Assembly: GCA_013433145.1 (NCBI GenBank)
Contig: CM024175.1
Span: 3,022,516 to 3,086,515, forward strand
DNA: 64,000 bases
Direction: 5' to 3'
Source: Ascaris suum
Lineage: Eukaryota; Nematoda; Chromadorea; Rhabditida; Ascarididae
Positions 24,101 to 37,100 of this stretch are shown in pieces. The notes beneath the pieces were generated by a model. That model was given only the letters and a program-made list of their open reading frames with translations, did no database searches and was not told where the DNA came from. Each line of letters starts with the position of its first letter. Position 1 is the first letter of the stretch. The position numbers and the translations under genes are program-made.

Positions 24101-25202
24101 CTTTCGAGCAACACATATAAAAGCATCTTCCATGCCTGACGACCAAGGATTCCGAAGATGTTGCCAGTAAAACTTTTACCACTATGCATGCGAATAGATA
24201 CCCAAATACACACCATTTCCGGACTTACGTTTAAGATGCAGCGGTAGCGTACACGAATGAAGCTCTGAACAGAACGAATAGGAGGTTGCTGAAAAGTCTG
24301 CCTTCTTTCGACACGCTGCCAACAGTACATCACCTACTCAGTGGGCTCTATTTTCACATTTGGAGTTTTTCATCAGAATAAATGTGTGAGATTGCTCGCA
24401 CTGATTTTCATTATATCCTTAGATCGGCTCCGAAAGCGCAATATCGCAACTGGGAACTAGTCTCATGGTAAAATTGAACGATTATGGTGGAAATTATCGA
24501 TATTCGGCAGACGAGGATAATACAATGTCATCAGCGATAAACGGGAACAGAGTAGGGCGTTTCCGTTATCATGCTCCACAAGTTGTATTTCTCATATTCC
24601 ACTTGTGTGCGTCCATTATAATTACTACTAGTAGTTACGAATGGACTTGAATAGGCATTTCTAATATTCATGTTGCATCAGGTTGCTGGAACGTTAAGAA
24701 TTCTTGAGTGAATCGCGTAGTTTTACGCTGATCCAGTCCTTTCAGTCTTCTAAGCCCTTGGATCGGTAGATGAGAACGAAAACCAACGATTCTGCAACGC
24801 GACCAATTTTCGATTTTTTCTTCAGTAGAAAATGTTTCTGAAAACATCAAGTCATGTGCACTAACCATACAGCCATTGAAAGTTTTTCGCAGTGGCGCTG
24901 AGGTCCTTTATTTCTCGTGGTCCATAAAGTGCTCCATGGCTAAGAAAACCAAGGTTTCAAAATATGTGAGAAGAAATTAGAAGCCGTTCAGCGAAAAGAG
25001 TTTTATAAAATCAAGCCTTTTGTTGGTGTTTTTGCTTTTTTTTACGTTCAATGAAGTGCTCTACTGAACACTGTCGACTGCAATTATAAAGCTGCTAGTC
25101 TTCGCCTTTCAGAACCACATTCCAAGCATGCGCTAATGAAGACTCGACAGGACTCTGTCTCACGGTGTCAGTTTGTTACCTTTGCGCCCTCCTGATCGTT
25201 TT

Positions 25203-25346
25203 TTAAAGGTTATTGAACGGCGCATTAGCCGGTGCTGAGCTCTGGACTACTGGGCGAAGTTCATTACCGGGCCTTGTCAATTTTTGCCAGTTCCCACGAA
25301 GCAGACTATGGTTTCCTTGCCGGTGCGACCAGGTATTATCTACTGC
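25203..25346 (-). CDS. unassigned terminal-exon-like segment
   Basis: A clean acceptor (TTTCCATTCGCAG) is followed by an open frame entered in phase 1: DNTWSHRQGNHSLLRGNW and onward to a Pro/Ala-rich end, with stop at 25203. It could be the last exon of a minus-strand gene. No family is recognised, and overlapping plus-strand frames are also open, so chance is possible. Confidence 0.25.
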   Translation of the reverse strand, partial: AVDNTWSHRQGNHSLLRGNWQKLTRPGNELRPVVQSSAPANAPFNNL

Positions 25347-28300
25347 GAATGGAAACCAGAGACTTTCCTGTGGCGGTACGTTCAACGATCACTGTGCTCT
25401 CATTACTCCCACAATGCTCAATTCAACTGCACTCGCGAGATCCACTTCCTCCTAAGAAAGGTAGTTTTTCCCTCAAAAACTGCATAGTCTGGAGTGCTAT
25501 CAGTAGTACTAGTACTTCGCCTGACTGCTTTCTATTTACCAGGAAATTTCAGTTCTAGTTCGAAGAAGTCGCCCCCTGATTGCCTAACCCGGCTCCGAAA
25601 ACAAATAAAGTGGATACAGTGATGAGCAAAGGCATGGAAGAGAAGGATTATTTCTGCAACTGGTGCCTGATTGAAAAGAAAAACTTTGAGGAGGATGTAG
25701 TTAACAAAAACACAGCCGGACAGGCTCATGTGTCCAGAAAATGTCAACTATAGTGTCTTCGTGATGCGTGCCTCTCAGCCGTCATTTGTATCATCTAGTT
25801 GGACTCTTATTCCTACCTGTAGTTATCTGGTTCGGTCAATTACTTTCTAGTTTTGCGGGTGATGGATTAGCAGTCCCATGAGATAGCTTAGGGCAAACGA
25901 ATAGTTGAAATATTTCCCGCATTATTTTAGCCGAATCGGCAAAGACGTGAGGGAATAGGGGAATCTCGGAAGTTTAGGAGTGGATGGAATGCATATTTGC
26001 ATAATTCATGTCACTTTTTGGCAGCTTTTGATACTGTTCACGTTTTTCAACTACAGTCTATATTTGAAGTGGTTTTTCACGCAAAAAAAGTGAAATACTT
26101 AAAAACTTTGCTTCAAAATTTCACTTTCATCGGAACGAATGTCAAATTATCGATCGATCTTCGCAACGTTCTCGCAGTATTTATCGCCAAAACAAATGCG
26201 AAATGTTGAAAGGCATATGAAACGGTATAATTAGCTTCTCATATAGTTTGTATAGGACAATTGATTCCCATCGAAGACAGTCAGCAGTTGATTATATGTC
26301 GTTGAAAGAGAGTTGTCTCCCTTATCAGTACGTTTAATCGTTAAGCAAACAATCCGCATTGGCATTTGTGTTTATGATCTGAGCACAAATTGATGCTCTT
26401 CAGTCATTTATATTTATATGCAAACTATCATTTTCATTCTTAAGGGGTAGTTGTTGCATCAAAAAAAAGGAGATAGCAATTGCTGAAACTATTTCAGTGG
26501 ATCAAAAATTCATAAAGGCTTTTGAAAATTTTTCTTGTGATTCCAATAATCGTATGACAGAATTTGCAGAAAACTGACAGAAAATTAACACATTGCAAAA
26601 ACCCTTCAGCTGAAAATGGAGAGCACGTCTGTGCTGTCTCGCACATCTCATCTCAATGATAGAAGCCCAAAGCAGTGAGCTATCCAACAAATGCTGCTAA
26701 ATCTGCGCGATGCGCTTGATAATATGTACATGATGGAATGCGCGCATTTTAGAAAGGAATCGAGTACTGTATTTAGATGATGGAATTCCAAAAGCTCAGT
26801 GTTTCAAAAGCTTGGGGACGCGGACGATCGAGAAATCGAATATAAAAGGTTGGTTTCTTTAGAGAGAGAGAGGGACGAAAGAAACAGAGAGGCGTGTAAT
26901 GGTGATTCACTATTCTCGGAGAGAAATTGGCCTGCCTTGAACATTTTCCAATGGTTTATTTCTCCGCATGCAACTTTTCTGGGCATTGGCCATTTGGCAA
27001 CAAGACAACTCTCAGGTGCTCTATCACTGTGAGCATGTAAAATTAGATATGTGAAGCAGAAACGCTGCTTCCATGAATAGTGCAACGTCAATGATTGTGC
27101 AGAGAACACTGGCACTAAAAGCCTACAATGAAGGCTATTATTGCATAAAAAGTACACATAAACAAATTGAAAAATTCACCAAAACAGTATCGCTCATTTC
27201 TCCAACAAAATATCGCAGAAGAAGATTGATTTTCGAATGAACAATAAAAGTTCGCCAAGCCATCTTTCATGAATACCTACTGAGGTTTTCTGTGCGATCC
27301 TAAGTCGATTTTTCGTGCAGAACGTGCTAACATTTGAGCGGTGTTGCTTCAAAACGTGCATCAAATTGATCTGCATGGGCGCTGCCACGAGTTGCGCTCA
27401 TGTGTGACAAGTTCAAGAATTCTCCACTGTCGCAATCGCAGGGCCATGCATGGGCGAATGATTTCCCACTTGCAAACAAGCGAGCCTTCTTCTGTGCAGC
27501 TGCAAGAAAAAAGCGATGGAACAGCAGTGATCGATCGAAAGAGTAGAACCATTTCCAAGTGATTTTTAAAAACATTTTTGTTTTGCCGGAAAAGAGTCAT
27601 GCGTTGAAGTTTCGTTTCTTAGCGATGACGGAAGCTTGAATTCCTTTCGTATCGCACTGTTTTACACTTACTCGTTCTTGCTTCATTTTTTTTTTTGCAT
27701 ATTTCTAGCGTGCTCTCTTCGTTGGAGTATAAAAAACGGATCGGCTGAAGTTGAAATCGTCGACTGAAACTCCATTGCAGAACATGGTTTGTGTGTGAGC
27801 TTATTTTTGCAAATTCGAGTGCAGCAATTCACATCAAAGGTGAGGGATACCCCGTAGAGCGTTTTGAACGAAATAACTGCCATGCAACCGCTTTTTCCTT
27901 TATCCGGCGTTACAATGAAGAGGACATTAAGCACAAAAGGCAAACGTCCTGCTGCATATATCACAGAAATCCTGCTACATTTGTTTGCTCTGTCGTGCGC
28001 GTTATGTATTCTGCCATAGAAGCTTTGATTCGGTCCACATATGTTCCGTTCTGACACTTTTTGTATGCCTTGTTATAGCAATCCTTTTACGGCCCTTAGA
28101 TTCGGTGCTCACAGAAGAAAACCTAATCGCTGACAGGTCTGCATAAGCAAAAACATAGTTTTGGCTCCTTCGTAGTTTTGGAAGACTCTCACTTCCCGGA
28201 TATCATGGGCATCATGACAGCTCTAGGCTTACCTCAACTTTTGGAATACGCTAAAAAATATGCTATCACCCGAAAGTGCAGAGTGTGACCAATTTTCACT

Positions 28301-28934
28301 GATGTTGTTCACCTCTTTTCTGACACAACAACAATTGCTGCGAAGCTCATTGCTTTTCGTTGTGAACTCTTATTCCAAAACTTCAAAAGCCATCTCGACG
28401 AAGGAACTTTCTATGTATTCTTGTTATTCACGTGAGTGTGCACGTGCTCCTTCGCTGCACTTGCTGTGTACACTTTAGCATTGAAAAAATACGGTATTGT
28501 TATAGCACACCTGTTACAACGTTCTTTTACTTATTATTAAACGCATTTTTCTTTTATATATGCGTCCATCTGATTCAACCGAACGGAACGGAAGTTGCAA
28601 CATCCTCATGACTGCGCAGATGCCGTGAAATGAGGAAAACAGGCAGATGTCCAACTACTATATCCAGCTCTGCGATGCTGAAATCGACACTAATGTGTGG
28701 CTCGGGAAATGAAAAGCACTAACGATGAGAGTGCCAAACGTAAAGTTGAATAGTACAAGTGCTTTGCTGTAAAACAACACCAAATATAGCAACACTTAAA
28801 GTTGGTAGTAACAAGTGCTGCAAATTCGACTATGGCAATATTTGCCAAGGGAGACAATGTTGAATATAACAGTGAGGAGAACTGGTACCTAGAGTGAAAA
28901 CTTGACCAAGTTGTTATTACCGCTGCTTCAGGAT

Positions 28935-29684
28935 ATTCACCTGAATGGATATGGTTTCATCATTTTTGCGATTGCGCGTCTAAATAACCAAGGAGTGAAG
29001 AGCGCGTTTGCCGAAAGTATGTCAGGGACAAATTTACATGCCCCGCGGTAATCATTTCATTGGAATACTTATCTTACAGATCCTTCGCTCAATCACATAA
29101 GGTTCTAAGGTTATATGAGGTTACTCTTCAAATTTTCACATATGCGTTATATGTAGCGCTGGAAACGTTCGAGACCTTTGAAGATGTGCGGACCTTCTGC
29201 GCGGAAAATTTTTTCAGCACTTCAGCAGCTTTATAACTAAACACAGTTCCACGTTTACCGATACTCATTAGACTATTGTTTTCATATGACGGTGAAATTG
29301 ATTACTTATCGGATGATATTCTCTCAGACTTCTTTATCCGGCGATTTTTGAATGTCGAAGCACTTCATTTTGCTCCCACAATTTCATTCATATGCTTGGC
29401 TGCATGTTCTTTTCGTCCACTAATGAACACGCTGCATATAATTCCCCGCGTGTTGTTTTTCGAAGAAATTGAACGCATTTGTAGTGATGTTAATAGTGTG
29501 AACGATAATTCGGCTCATTGCTACTGCAATCTCTTCCATAAATTATGCTATCGGGTCTCTAGAACTAACAAAAGGTGATGCATGATGAGAGCAAGCGGAA
29601 TGCAGTGACGCCATTGAGAGAAAAAACATTGAGGCTTGTTGAATATCAAATTCACCTGAATGGACATGGTTTCATCATTTTTGC
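28935..29684. repeat. pair of 35-bp dispersed direct repeats
   Basis: 28935-28969 and 29650-29684 share ATTCACCTGAATGGAYATGG and the following TTTCATCATTTTTGC, with one mismatch. They probably mark two copies of a short mobile or satellite-type element; I could not extend the match much outside. Confidence 0.6.
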
Positions 29685-29710
29685 TATGATAGTGCGACAG
29701 TAGTTTGCGA

Positions 29711-29767
29711 TGCGGAAGTACCATAGCACTGCATGGTAGTTTTGCGATGCGATGGTACTTTCGCATT
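29711..29767. repeat. imperfect inverted repeat
   Basis: ATGCGGAAGTACCA at 29711-29724 is nearly the reverse complement of TGGTACTTTCGCAT at about 29754-29767. It lies just beside the second 35-bp dispersed repeat. TTTGCGATGCG-type words are also repeated directly between the arms. Confidence 0.5.
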
Positions 29768-30745
29768 TTGGCACTTGAATATACAGGTGACACTAGTTAA
29801 GCAGGTTAATTAGGAGAGAGATGATAAGCGTGAATCATATCAAATGTGTTAAATTTAGAGCAGTTGCCCGTCTAAAAATATGTTGGCATGATAACGCGAT
29901 AGGCATCCTCATATTCGAGAGCCGAGAAAGTCGCACAGAGCAGTAGAGTTAGGTGTGAGCCGATCTCAACCAACGTTTGAAATTGCAAATTCACAAACTT
30001 TTCATCACAATTTATTTGCTGCACATTAGAGGAATAGGAATTACGAATTGCTGAAATTAAACCATATGCGTAACACATTAATTCACTTTGTCATTTCATT
30101 TTTGCTTACCTCAGTAAATAATCTTTGTGTTTTCACTAATGCTCTTGCCATGTGATTGAAAAGAACAACGATTGAAGGCCATCTGCAAATGAAACGACGA
30201 TATGGACTGATATAGTAGTTCTGAAAGTTGCTCATATCACCTTTAGAAGAGGTTATTTAATATCACTATGAGCCCACTTGATAAGTCAGAAGTGATATGA
30301 CATTCGAAATCGTCATATTCTTTAGGATGCCGTTATTTGAATATATGAGGTGTAAATTCCACCAACCGTTCGCAGTGCCATTTGATTTGGAACACTAAAA
30401 AATAATACACAAAACTTGAGGAATCAGAAACTTTCCTACGATGAACAAATCGACCAGTTGCACACAGAATACTCGACGGCTTTTCCAGCAAGCATGTTTC
30501 CGTTATTAGGGATGTGCGTATCTTAAAACTGGGGCTAGGCCACCATTTTGCTTCTCATGCATGCATTTAGCAAGAAGGAACAGATTTTCCCCTTGCCCTC
30601 ACTTGTTCCACTGCACTTCCAACTTTTCTCTTCATCCCTGAACGCATCCCTCTTCCTCCTTCTACTTTCTTTATATTCACCACTTCACATGAGGCAGTCG
30701 GCTAAGACACGTGGACGTAGAGAAGCAACACACGTAGATGTAGAG

Positions 30746-30751
30746 TTTATT
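30746..30751 (-). terminator. possible poly(A) signal of the intact chemoreceptor
   Basis: AATAAA on the minus strand, about 218 nt downstream of the chemoreceptor stop codon. It is the first perfect hexamer I noticed there. Position is plausible but AT-rich DNA produces this motif often. Confidence 0.3.
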
Positions 30752-30968
30752 GCGTCACTTTGTTGCAGGTTAGACATCGTCGGTAGAGTTGAACTCGAAG
30801 CACACGAAAAAACTATCGAAGACTTCGCTTGTGCGAGCGATTTTTTACTGAACTTTGGGGAGATACGTGTATTGAACACTGATAGGAAAAACATCAGAGC
30901 GATAGAACCCTTGGGCTCAATGAGTAATCCTGCGCTGACTTCTCCTCCTTTCGTTATATCACCTCCTC

Positions 30969-31175
30969 TTAGACCCAGTTCTTTTTCAGATTCTCGAAAT
31001 GAATCTTTGCAGTTTCATGGATAACGATGGCCTCGCCGTTAACGTTGGTTGGTTCGGTCACTCTGTCCAGATTTTCATTTATTGCGCATGGCAGCATTGA
31101 TCGAATTTTTCGACAGTAAGGCGGATGCCTCAGGAGAATCATCCACGGCAAGATGGACATAAATATTGCTAGATC
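30969..31175 (-). CDS. chemoreceptor exon 7 (TM7 and cytoplasmic tail)
   Basis: The acceptor TTTGCTTGCAG lies before 31175. The exon enters in phase 0, encodes TM7 (DLAIFMSILPWMI), LLRHPPYCRKIRSML and a polar tail containing NVNGEAIVIHETAKIHF, and stops at 30969. The RHPxxRRK pattern after TM7 is typical of nematode serpentine receptors. Confidence 0.85.
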   Translation of the reverse strand, partial: DLAIFMSILPWMILLRHPPYCRKIRSMLPCAINENLDRVTEPTNVNGEAIVIHETAKIHFENLKKNWV

Positions 31176-34100
31176 CTGCAAGCAAAGCAAATCGGCAGTC
31201 AGGAAACACTCAATGAATGGCGCCACCGAAGAGCGTTGAATGGCGATAATTTAAACTGCCTGGTAAGTCAGAGCGCGCTAAGGTTACGTCGACTTTAATC
31301 GAATTTTATCGTCACCGATACACTAGGTTAACAAACAGCGTTCATTCTGCTAGCCTTTACAATTGTTTCCAGTAGGCTCGAGGACTAGCAAATTTAAACA
31401 CCATATACAAAAACTTTTGGTCAGCAGGCCGACTGAACAGAAGGAATGAGTAAAAATTTAACACGCATTTTATATGCGTCCAAAAAAGAAACTGGCCGAA
31501 TTGAATGGCCATATTGCTTGCATGTTTTCCCTGATGGAATCGACTTCCCTTAATTTAGTGGATTTGAAGTGCTTACAACTCAAATGAAGAAAAAAGACAT
31601 TGAATCACCTAACAGTTGGCAGCTTTTGATGGAAGAAAATGATACAATTGAATCTTTCCAATACTTCAAGATGAAATACGCTGGATGGTTTCAAATATCT
31701 AGACTTTGACGGAAAAACTCCAACAGTTTTAACGTTGGGATGCAGATCCTTGTATTTACTAGGTTTGAAGAAGAAACGACGTAATTGCAGCAGTTCGTTC
31801 TATTCTCTGTGCAGCCATCTTCACATATTTCATGCTGGTTGTTTTTAATGGTTGATTGTTTTTTTTTTAATTTTTCTTTTCTGCATGCAGTTGCGAAAAT
31901 TTTCGGCAAGTAAAGAATTTGTTTCGTGGGTTTTTTTAATTAATTGAAATGCGACTGATGAGACACGCTCACTTCCAACTGAGTTCGTTCACGTAATTCA
32001 GCTGCCACCGAAGGGCGAAGGATTTGCAGCCATGAGGAAAAACTGAGATATGTAATCAAGGGTCCAGATATTCTAACGTCGAGTAGTTGCATACCAATTT
32101 TGTGGGAATGAAGTAAATAACACGAGAAGAGCTGCTGTTTCTTTCATGTTCTCTCATGCGCGGACTTTCGACGTGAACAAATCTTGCAATTTACAAAAGA
32201 GCTCAGTTATTACAGCTGCATCTGTGCTGCGGTTTGAAAATATAAATTTACGATAGTTAGTGATGGAAACGGCATTTACTACAGTTCCAAATGCGCAGAT
32301 GTTGCAATGGATGAGAGAAGATTTAATGAGCACTTCTCGAAGTCGTCGGCGATGCCAGCATGATGTAGAATAGAGTAACATCATTAGAAAATGCTAGAGA
32401 TGCTGCTGAAATAGCGCTATTGAATCGTTGAATTTCGCGACATTCAAACGTAACACAAAACAGGAGTCACCTTGCTATTTTGAGAGATTGACTTTTCCAC
32501 TCACTCACTGAAATTTCGTTTTATCCCTTCGTAGAAATTTCGTTTTATGGTCACAGTCGTCCGGCCGTACACTGCCATACAGTCGCAAGATTTAGTGGCA
32601 ATTTGAAGCTGCATTCCAGATGACTAATACACAAGGAGGCCAGCCATAACCGGCTTGAATTTCGTGGAGTAGCATTTCAAGCGTATACCTGCCATATCAC
32701 CTACACTTACCTATTAAAAAGTTAAGATTGCAATCGCATGTGAGGAAGGCGGAAGACCAGGCAGATTTCACTACTTCTTACCATCCTTTGAAAGTTTAAG
32801 AAAGATTCATAGGGAACAAAGCTTTGAACTTCGACAGGACTTTGTCAAGGTCCGCTTTTGGAGGATGTCAATTTGTGGCACAACTCGGAACCCTACTAGC
32901 AACAATCGGTTCAGACTTACAAAATCGACGATATATCCCAAGACTCGATAATCCTTATTTCGATCGTATGGCAAAATTACTAAACAGTAAATAATCGGTA
33001 TCAAGCTCGTCACATTGACCAGTATCTCTGCGACAAGAATCGGTGCAAGGAGCCTAAAACAACCAACATCAATTATCAGATGGCAATGATGGCACATATT
33101 ATTCAACAGCTCGTCGATGAACATTTCGATTAATTTTGATTCTTATCGGTGTATTTCATTTCAGCTAATGGTGCTAGAGTAAAAGGAGAGCAAAATTCGA
33201 TGAAATTCCCAAAGAAATGGTGTCGATGCGCGAAGAATATGGATAGAAGTTAGGAGTATCAAAAATTGGAGCAGTCACATTAAATCCTTAGATGTAAACG
33301 GAAGTCTTGGCGGCTGGAGAATCCACGCATTTACTACTGAATTCATGGGTGGATTTATGTAATCGAGATTTCATTCGTTGTGGCACTCTTTCGGTGGGCC
33401 TGAAATCTGAGTGACAAAATCCGCAGCAACCAAATCTCGATTGTAAGCATAGGCGAATACCGCTGCCGTTTCCTTAGAATCAAACTCAGTCGTACGTCCG
33501 TGTCTATGCATCTGTCACTTGAGTGAATGGAGTGACCCTAGATAGAAAGCGCATAGAACCAGCTTACAACTCTGGAACCAGCCTCATGCGCAATCACTAG
33601 TACATCCACTCCTTCATGTTTCAAGGTACACTGGAGCGCCGTTTTCACGTTAAGATCTCTATCCTTTAGTTTTTTTTCTGTTGTTTCTGCTTCTTCATGT
33701 CTGCTCTGCTGTTATCTCACTCTTCATATTCACACCTTTTTGTGCTTTGCCTCTCATTTCAATGTACTAAAATGAACATGAAGGCTAAGAGCTAGAAAAG
33801 GCAGAAGCATTTGTTTCTCCAAGTGCCAAGAACCCTAATGAACCTTTCCAGTCCCTCTGAAGGAACGTCATCTTCTTGACAAAGCCCAGTGTTAGCATTG
33901 TGTCATCTCAGTCATTAATGCCACATTCATGAAACACACAAGAAAACTTTCAAGCAATGAAACAAACAAAACAAAGCAGCGCTAGCCGAACCGAAGAAAG
34001 GGCATTTAAGGATTTCACCTCAATATCAGCTAGGAAGCCTCTTTATAGGAGCTAATCGATCGTACTTCATAAATATGAGGAGAAATAGGAGAGTATGTGG

Positions 34101-37100
34101 ACGGACTTCAGACTCTCTTTACAGCCGCTATCAGCAGTACAAAGTCAGAAACAACGCTGAGCAACAAAGCAGCGCAGCATTTGTCGTAGGGCGAGGTGCC
34201 TAAAGGCCTAACCGAAAACATCACTCAGAGACATTTTGGCCATTTCCATGAAATCGGTCGAAGGTAGAGATAACGGCAGCTAATTGTAAGCATTTTGCTC
34301 AGATTGGCATACTTGAGACTCCAAGCGCCGTTTCCTGGAATTGTTCAATGTAACCCAGTTACTTGCATTGTGAACGAGAACTTGTCGCTTTCATGCCATT
34401 TTGAACTGTGATATTATCAACTGTGGTAAAAATAACGGACAGGATGGAGGCGCAGAAGATATGAGACTTTGCCTCTTGCCAGATTTTTCGGACAACGAGT
34501 GAGGTCAGACTAGTGCTATTGGCGGCCACCAATGCGTGCGAAAGCAGGTGCAGAAACACGTTTATCATGCTTAATGGAAATATGAAGCGGAAGCATGATA
34601 TTTACGACAGCAATCTTCACAGCGCTATAGTTCACTTGTTACTTATGCAAAAGCGGTGATTTTTCGTCTTCTCAAAGGGAGATTTCGCAGGTTTAAAGCA
34701 AAGTAAGGTTGCGGAGATATATTGCAGGCGATCCATCCTAATACCAGAAAGCCCATCACTGATAACAAACTGCAGTTAATGGTCAACGATGGGGCAACAT
34801 CTCCTTCCCGTATATCTCCGCATAACAAAAATAACTGTTTGTTACAGTCTTTCCATGGTTTAGATTATTCTATTTTAATCTCTACGGCGTTTTAAATTCA
34901 ATAAAAAGTCGGACTTAATTGCGAAAGAAATGCCCCATAGGTTTGAGACTTTTATATTTTGTTTTTTTTTTTTTCAAAACGCAGGTATCAGTTCAAATGC
35001 TTCTCCACTCCGATGTCGCAAAACTATTCGAAAGGACCAATTTTCGGCTTAAATCATTCTTTCGGTTGATGCAGTTCCATTTTTCCCGCAATGCCCACAA
35101 ATATTACGAAAGCTCCAAATATTTATTCGAAGTTTTTCATCGGTTGCAGAACAGAGGGTTAGCCGCTTTTTTTTAATAGCCTATTAAAGAAAAAAGATCG
35201 CACGAATATGTCGAGTTTTAGTAGCAGTTTTGCGACGTACCTTGCCAGTTTGATATTTTCGCTGATTTGATATCGTTTACTTAAACTGTGAGTCCCAGCG
35301 ACGAAATTTAATTGGAACATTTGTTTATTACGATGCAATAAGTATAAGCTGGTAATAAAGCCACAGGCATCCACTGCCGTCAGAGCGCTAAGTACAATGT
35401 ACACATGAGTTTGACCATCACCTGAAAGCGCGATTCAACATCATATTTCCCGAATTAGTCTAGCAAGCACCCTCCATCGAGTGGTCCTGAATAGTCGCGA
35501 CGTCGAAGCTTTTGAAGACAAAGAGTTCTATGCTTGTGAGATTAGTCAGTAATCTTTCGATCGATTGGACTAACATTTCCTCCCTTGCCCACCTCGAGGA
35601 ACTTTCAGTGTGCTGGCGGAAAACGAAGGACACAAGCATAATTTCCTAATGCTGTTCTTCTCCTGTTCGAAATGGAAAGGGCTCTGCTGTCGATACAGCT
35701 ACGTTCACTGGCTATTAATCGTCCCTCTACATGTTTTCCTTCTCGTTTATGTCTATTTGCACTTTTTTATAAAAAGTTCTCGTTTATTACGTTTATTTGC
35801 ACTTTTTGCGCTTCTCGCATGCGTTGATAGGTATATTTTCCTTGCATGTTCTCGCTAGCAAACAAATTAATTGAGTTCTGTTGAACAATCTTGCTAACAT
35901 TGTGTATCCTTATATCATTCTTCTCATATATGCAATAATTGAATTATGGCATATGATATGCAAGAACAATTAGTTCAGGGACAAATGTGAGCATATCTGA
36001 TAAATAAAAGATAGCTCTGCAATAAATAATCGTCGTTTTCTCGATAAAGAAAGCGAAGCATATATTCGATCAAACAAATGTGATATAGATCAAGAACTGT
36101 TAAGATGGGCAGCTAACCTGAGAGGTGGAAATACAGAGACATCGAGATGCCAAACAGTACCTAAAAGAATAGCGGTCAGCACATCAAAATAGGAAAAGAC
36201 TATTAAATTTTACAGTTAAAGCAATTTATTGAGGGATATACGCAACAGTTGCTCCGTGAGGCGAGTTTCAGCTGAAACGTAAGAAGAGCAAAACAATGGC
36301 AAAGAGTAGAAAGGTTTCGTCATTGCACGGATACCGTTCCGTAGATTTTCAGAAAATAATGAAGAATGTCACATAGCAACGAAGGCTAGCATAAATCTTC
36401 TGCATCCCACCGTATTAGACAATAGAATTCTGTAGTTGTTGAAGAGAAACGTAACGCATTTTTTCGTCGATAACTAGGCGGTTGCAGGACTTGTCAAGCC
36501 AAAGGTTCATCGGAAGCAAGTTACGGCAGCAGCTTGCAGATCAAAATTCTGTGGTGCACTGAACTGATAAACGAACTAATTGTCCGGAGTGGAGGAAGAT
36601 TATGAACATTGCTGATGCGCGCTTTATAGGAGAGAAAGATATGCCCACTATTCAGAAAGCTCCAACGAAGCCATCACATCCCGAATGAACCCCATCAAAA
36701 TAACAGAAACGATATCGTTCACTGCGGTTGAGCTTATATGATGAAGGAAGGAGAAAAGTAAAGCTTTTACTGAATAATCCCTTCTTGTCTCTTATGTGGA
36801 TAAATCCCAAAAGAGTGGTTATTTTAATGCGTCAGAAATGTTATATATCACTGTTGATGATTTTGAAAGTAAACTCTGAAAGTAAACTCTCACCTCTTCT
36901 CTCCCTGGACGACCTGTTCCCTCTAAAAAGCAGGAACTCGATATTTCTTCAAAATTTTGTTCCAGAAGGACATGCCGTGGTTGAAACTCTCTTCGCTTCT
37001 GGCCGTCTTCACAATAATATCAGTGGTCATAAACCACACTGCATGCCATGAACTTCTGGAGACATTGAACGAACCACAGGGTGTTTTCAAACTCTTATTT

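Larger units (their letters stand above)
21104..30745. other. no gene recognised
   Basis: Contains the orphan terminal-exon-like segment at 25203-25346 and the 35-bp repeat pair at 28935-29684. The overlapping frames at 21777-22254 (137 and 97 codons) match no family I know. The stretch separates the GATA cluster from the 3' end of the receptor gene. Confidence 0.4.

Noticed and set aside
24030..24297. Minus-strand frame with HSGKSFTGNIFGILG resembling the nucleotide-cyclase HSG...G...G motif, and a 62-nt exon-like piece at 24236-24297
   Set aside because: The similarity is short, catalytic neighbours are absent, and no second cyclase exon was found nearby.
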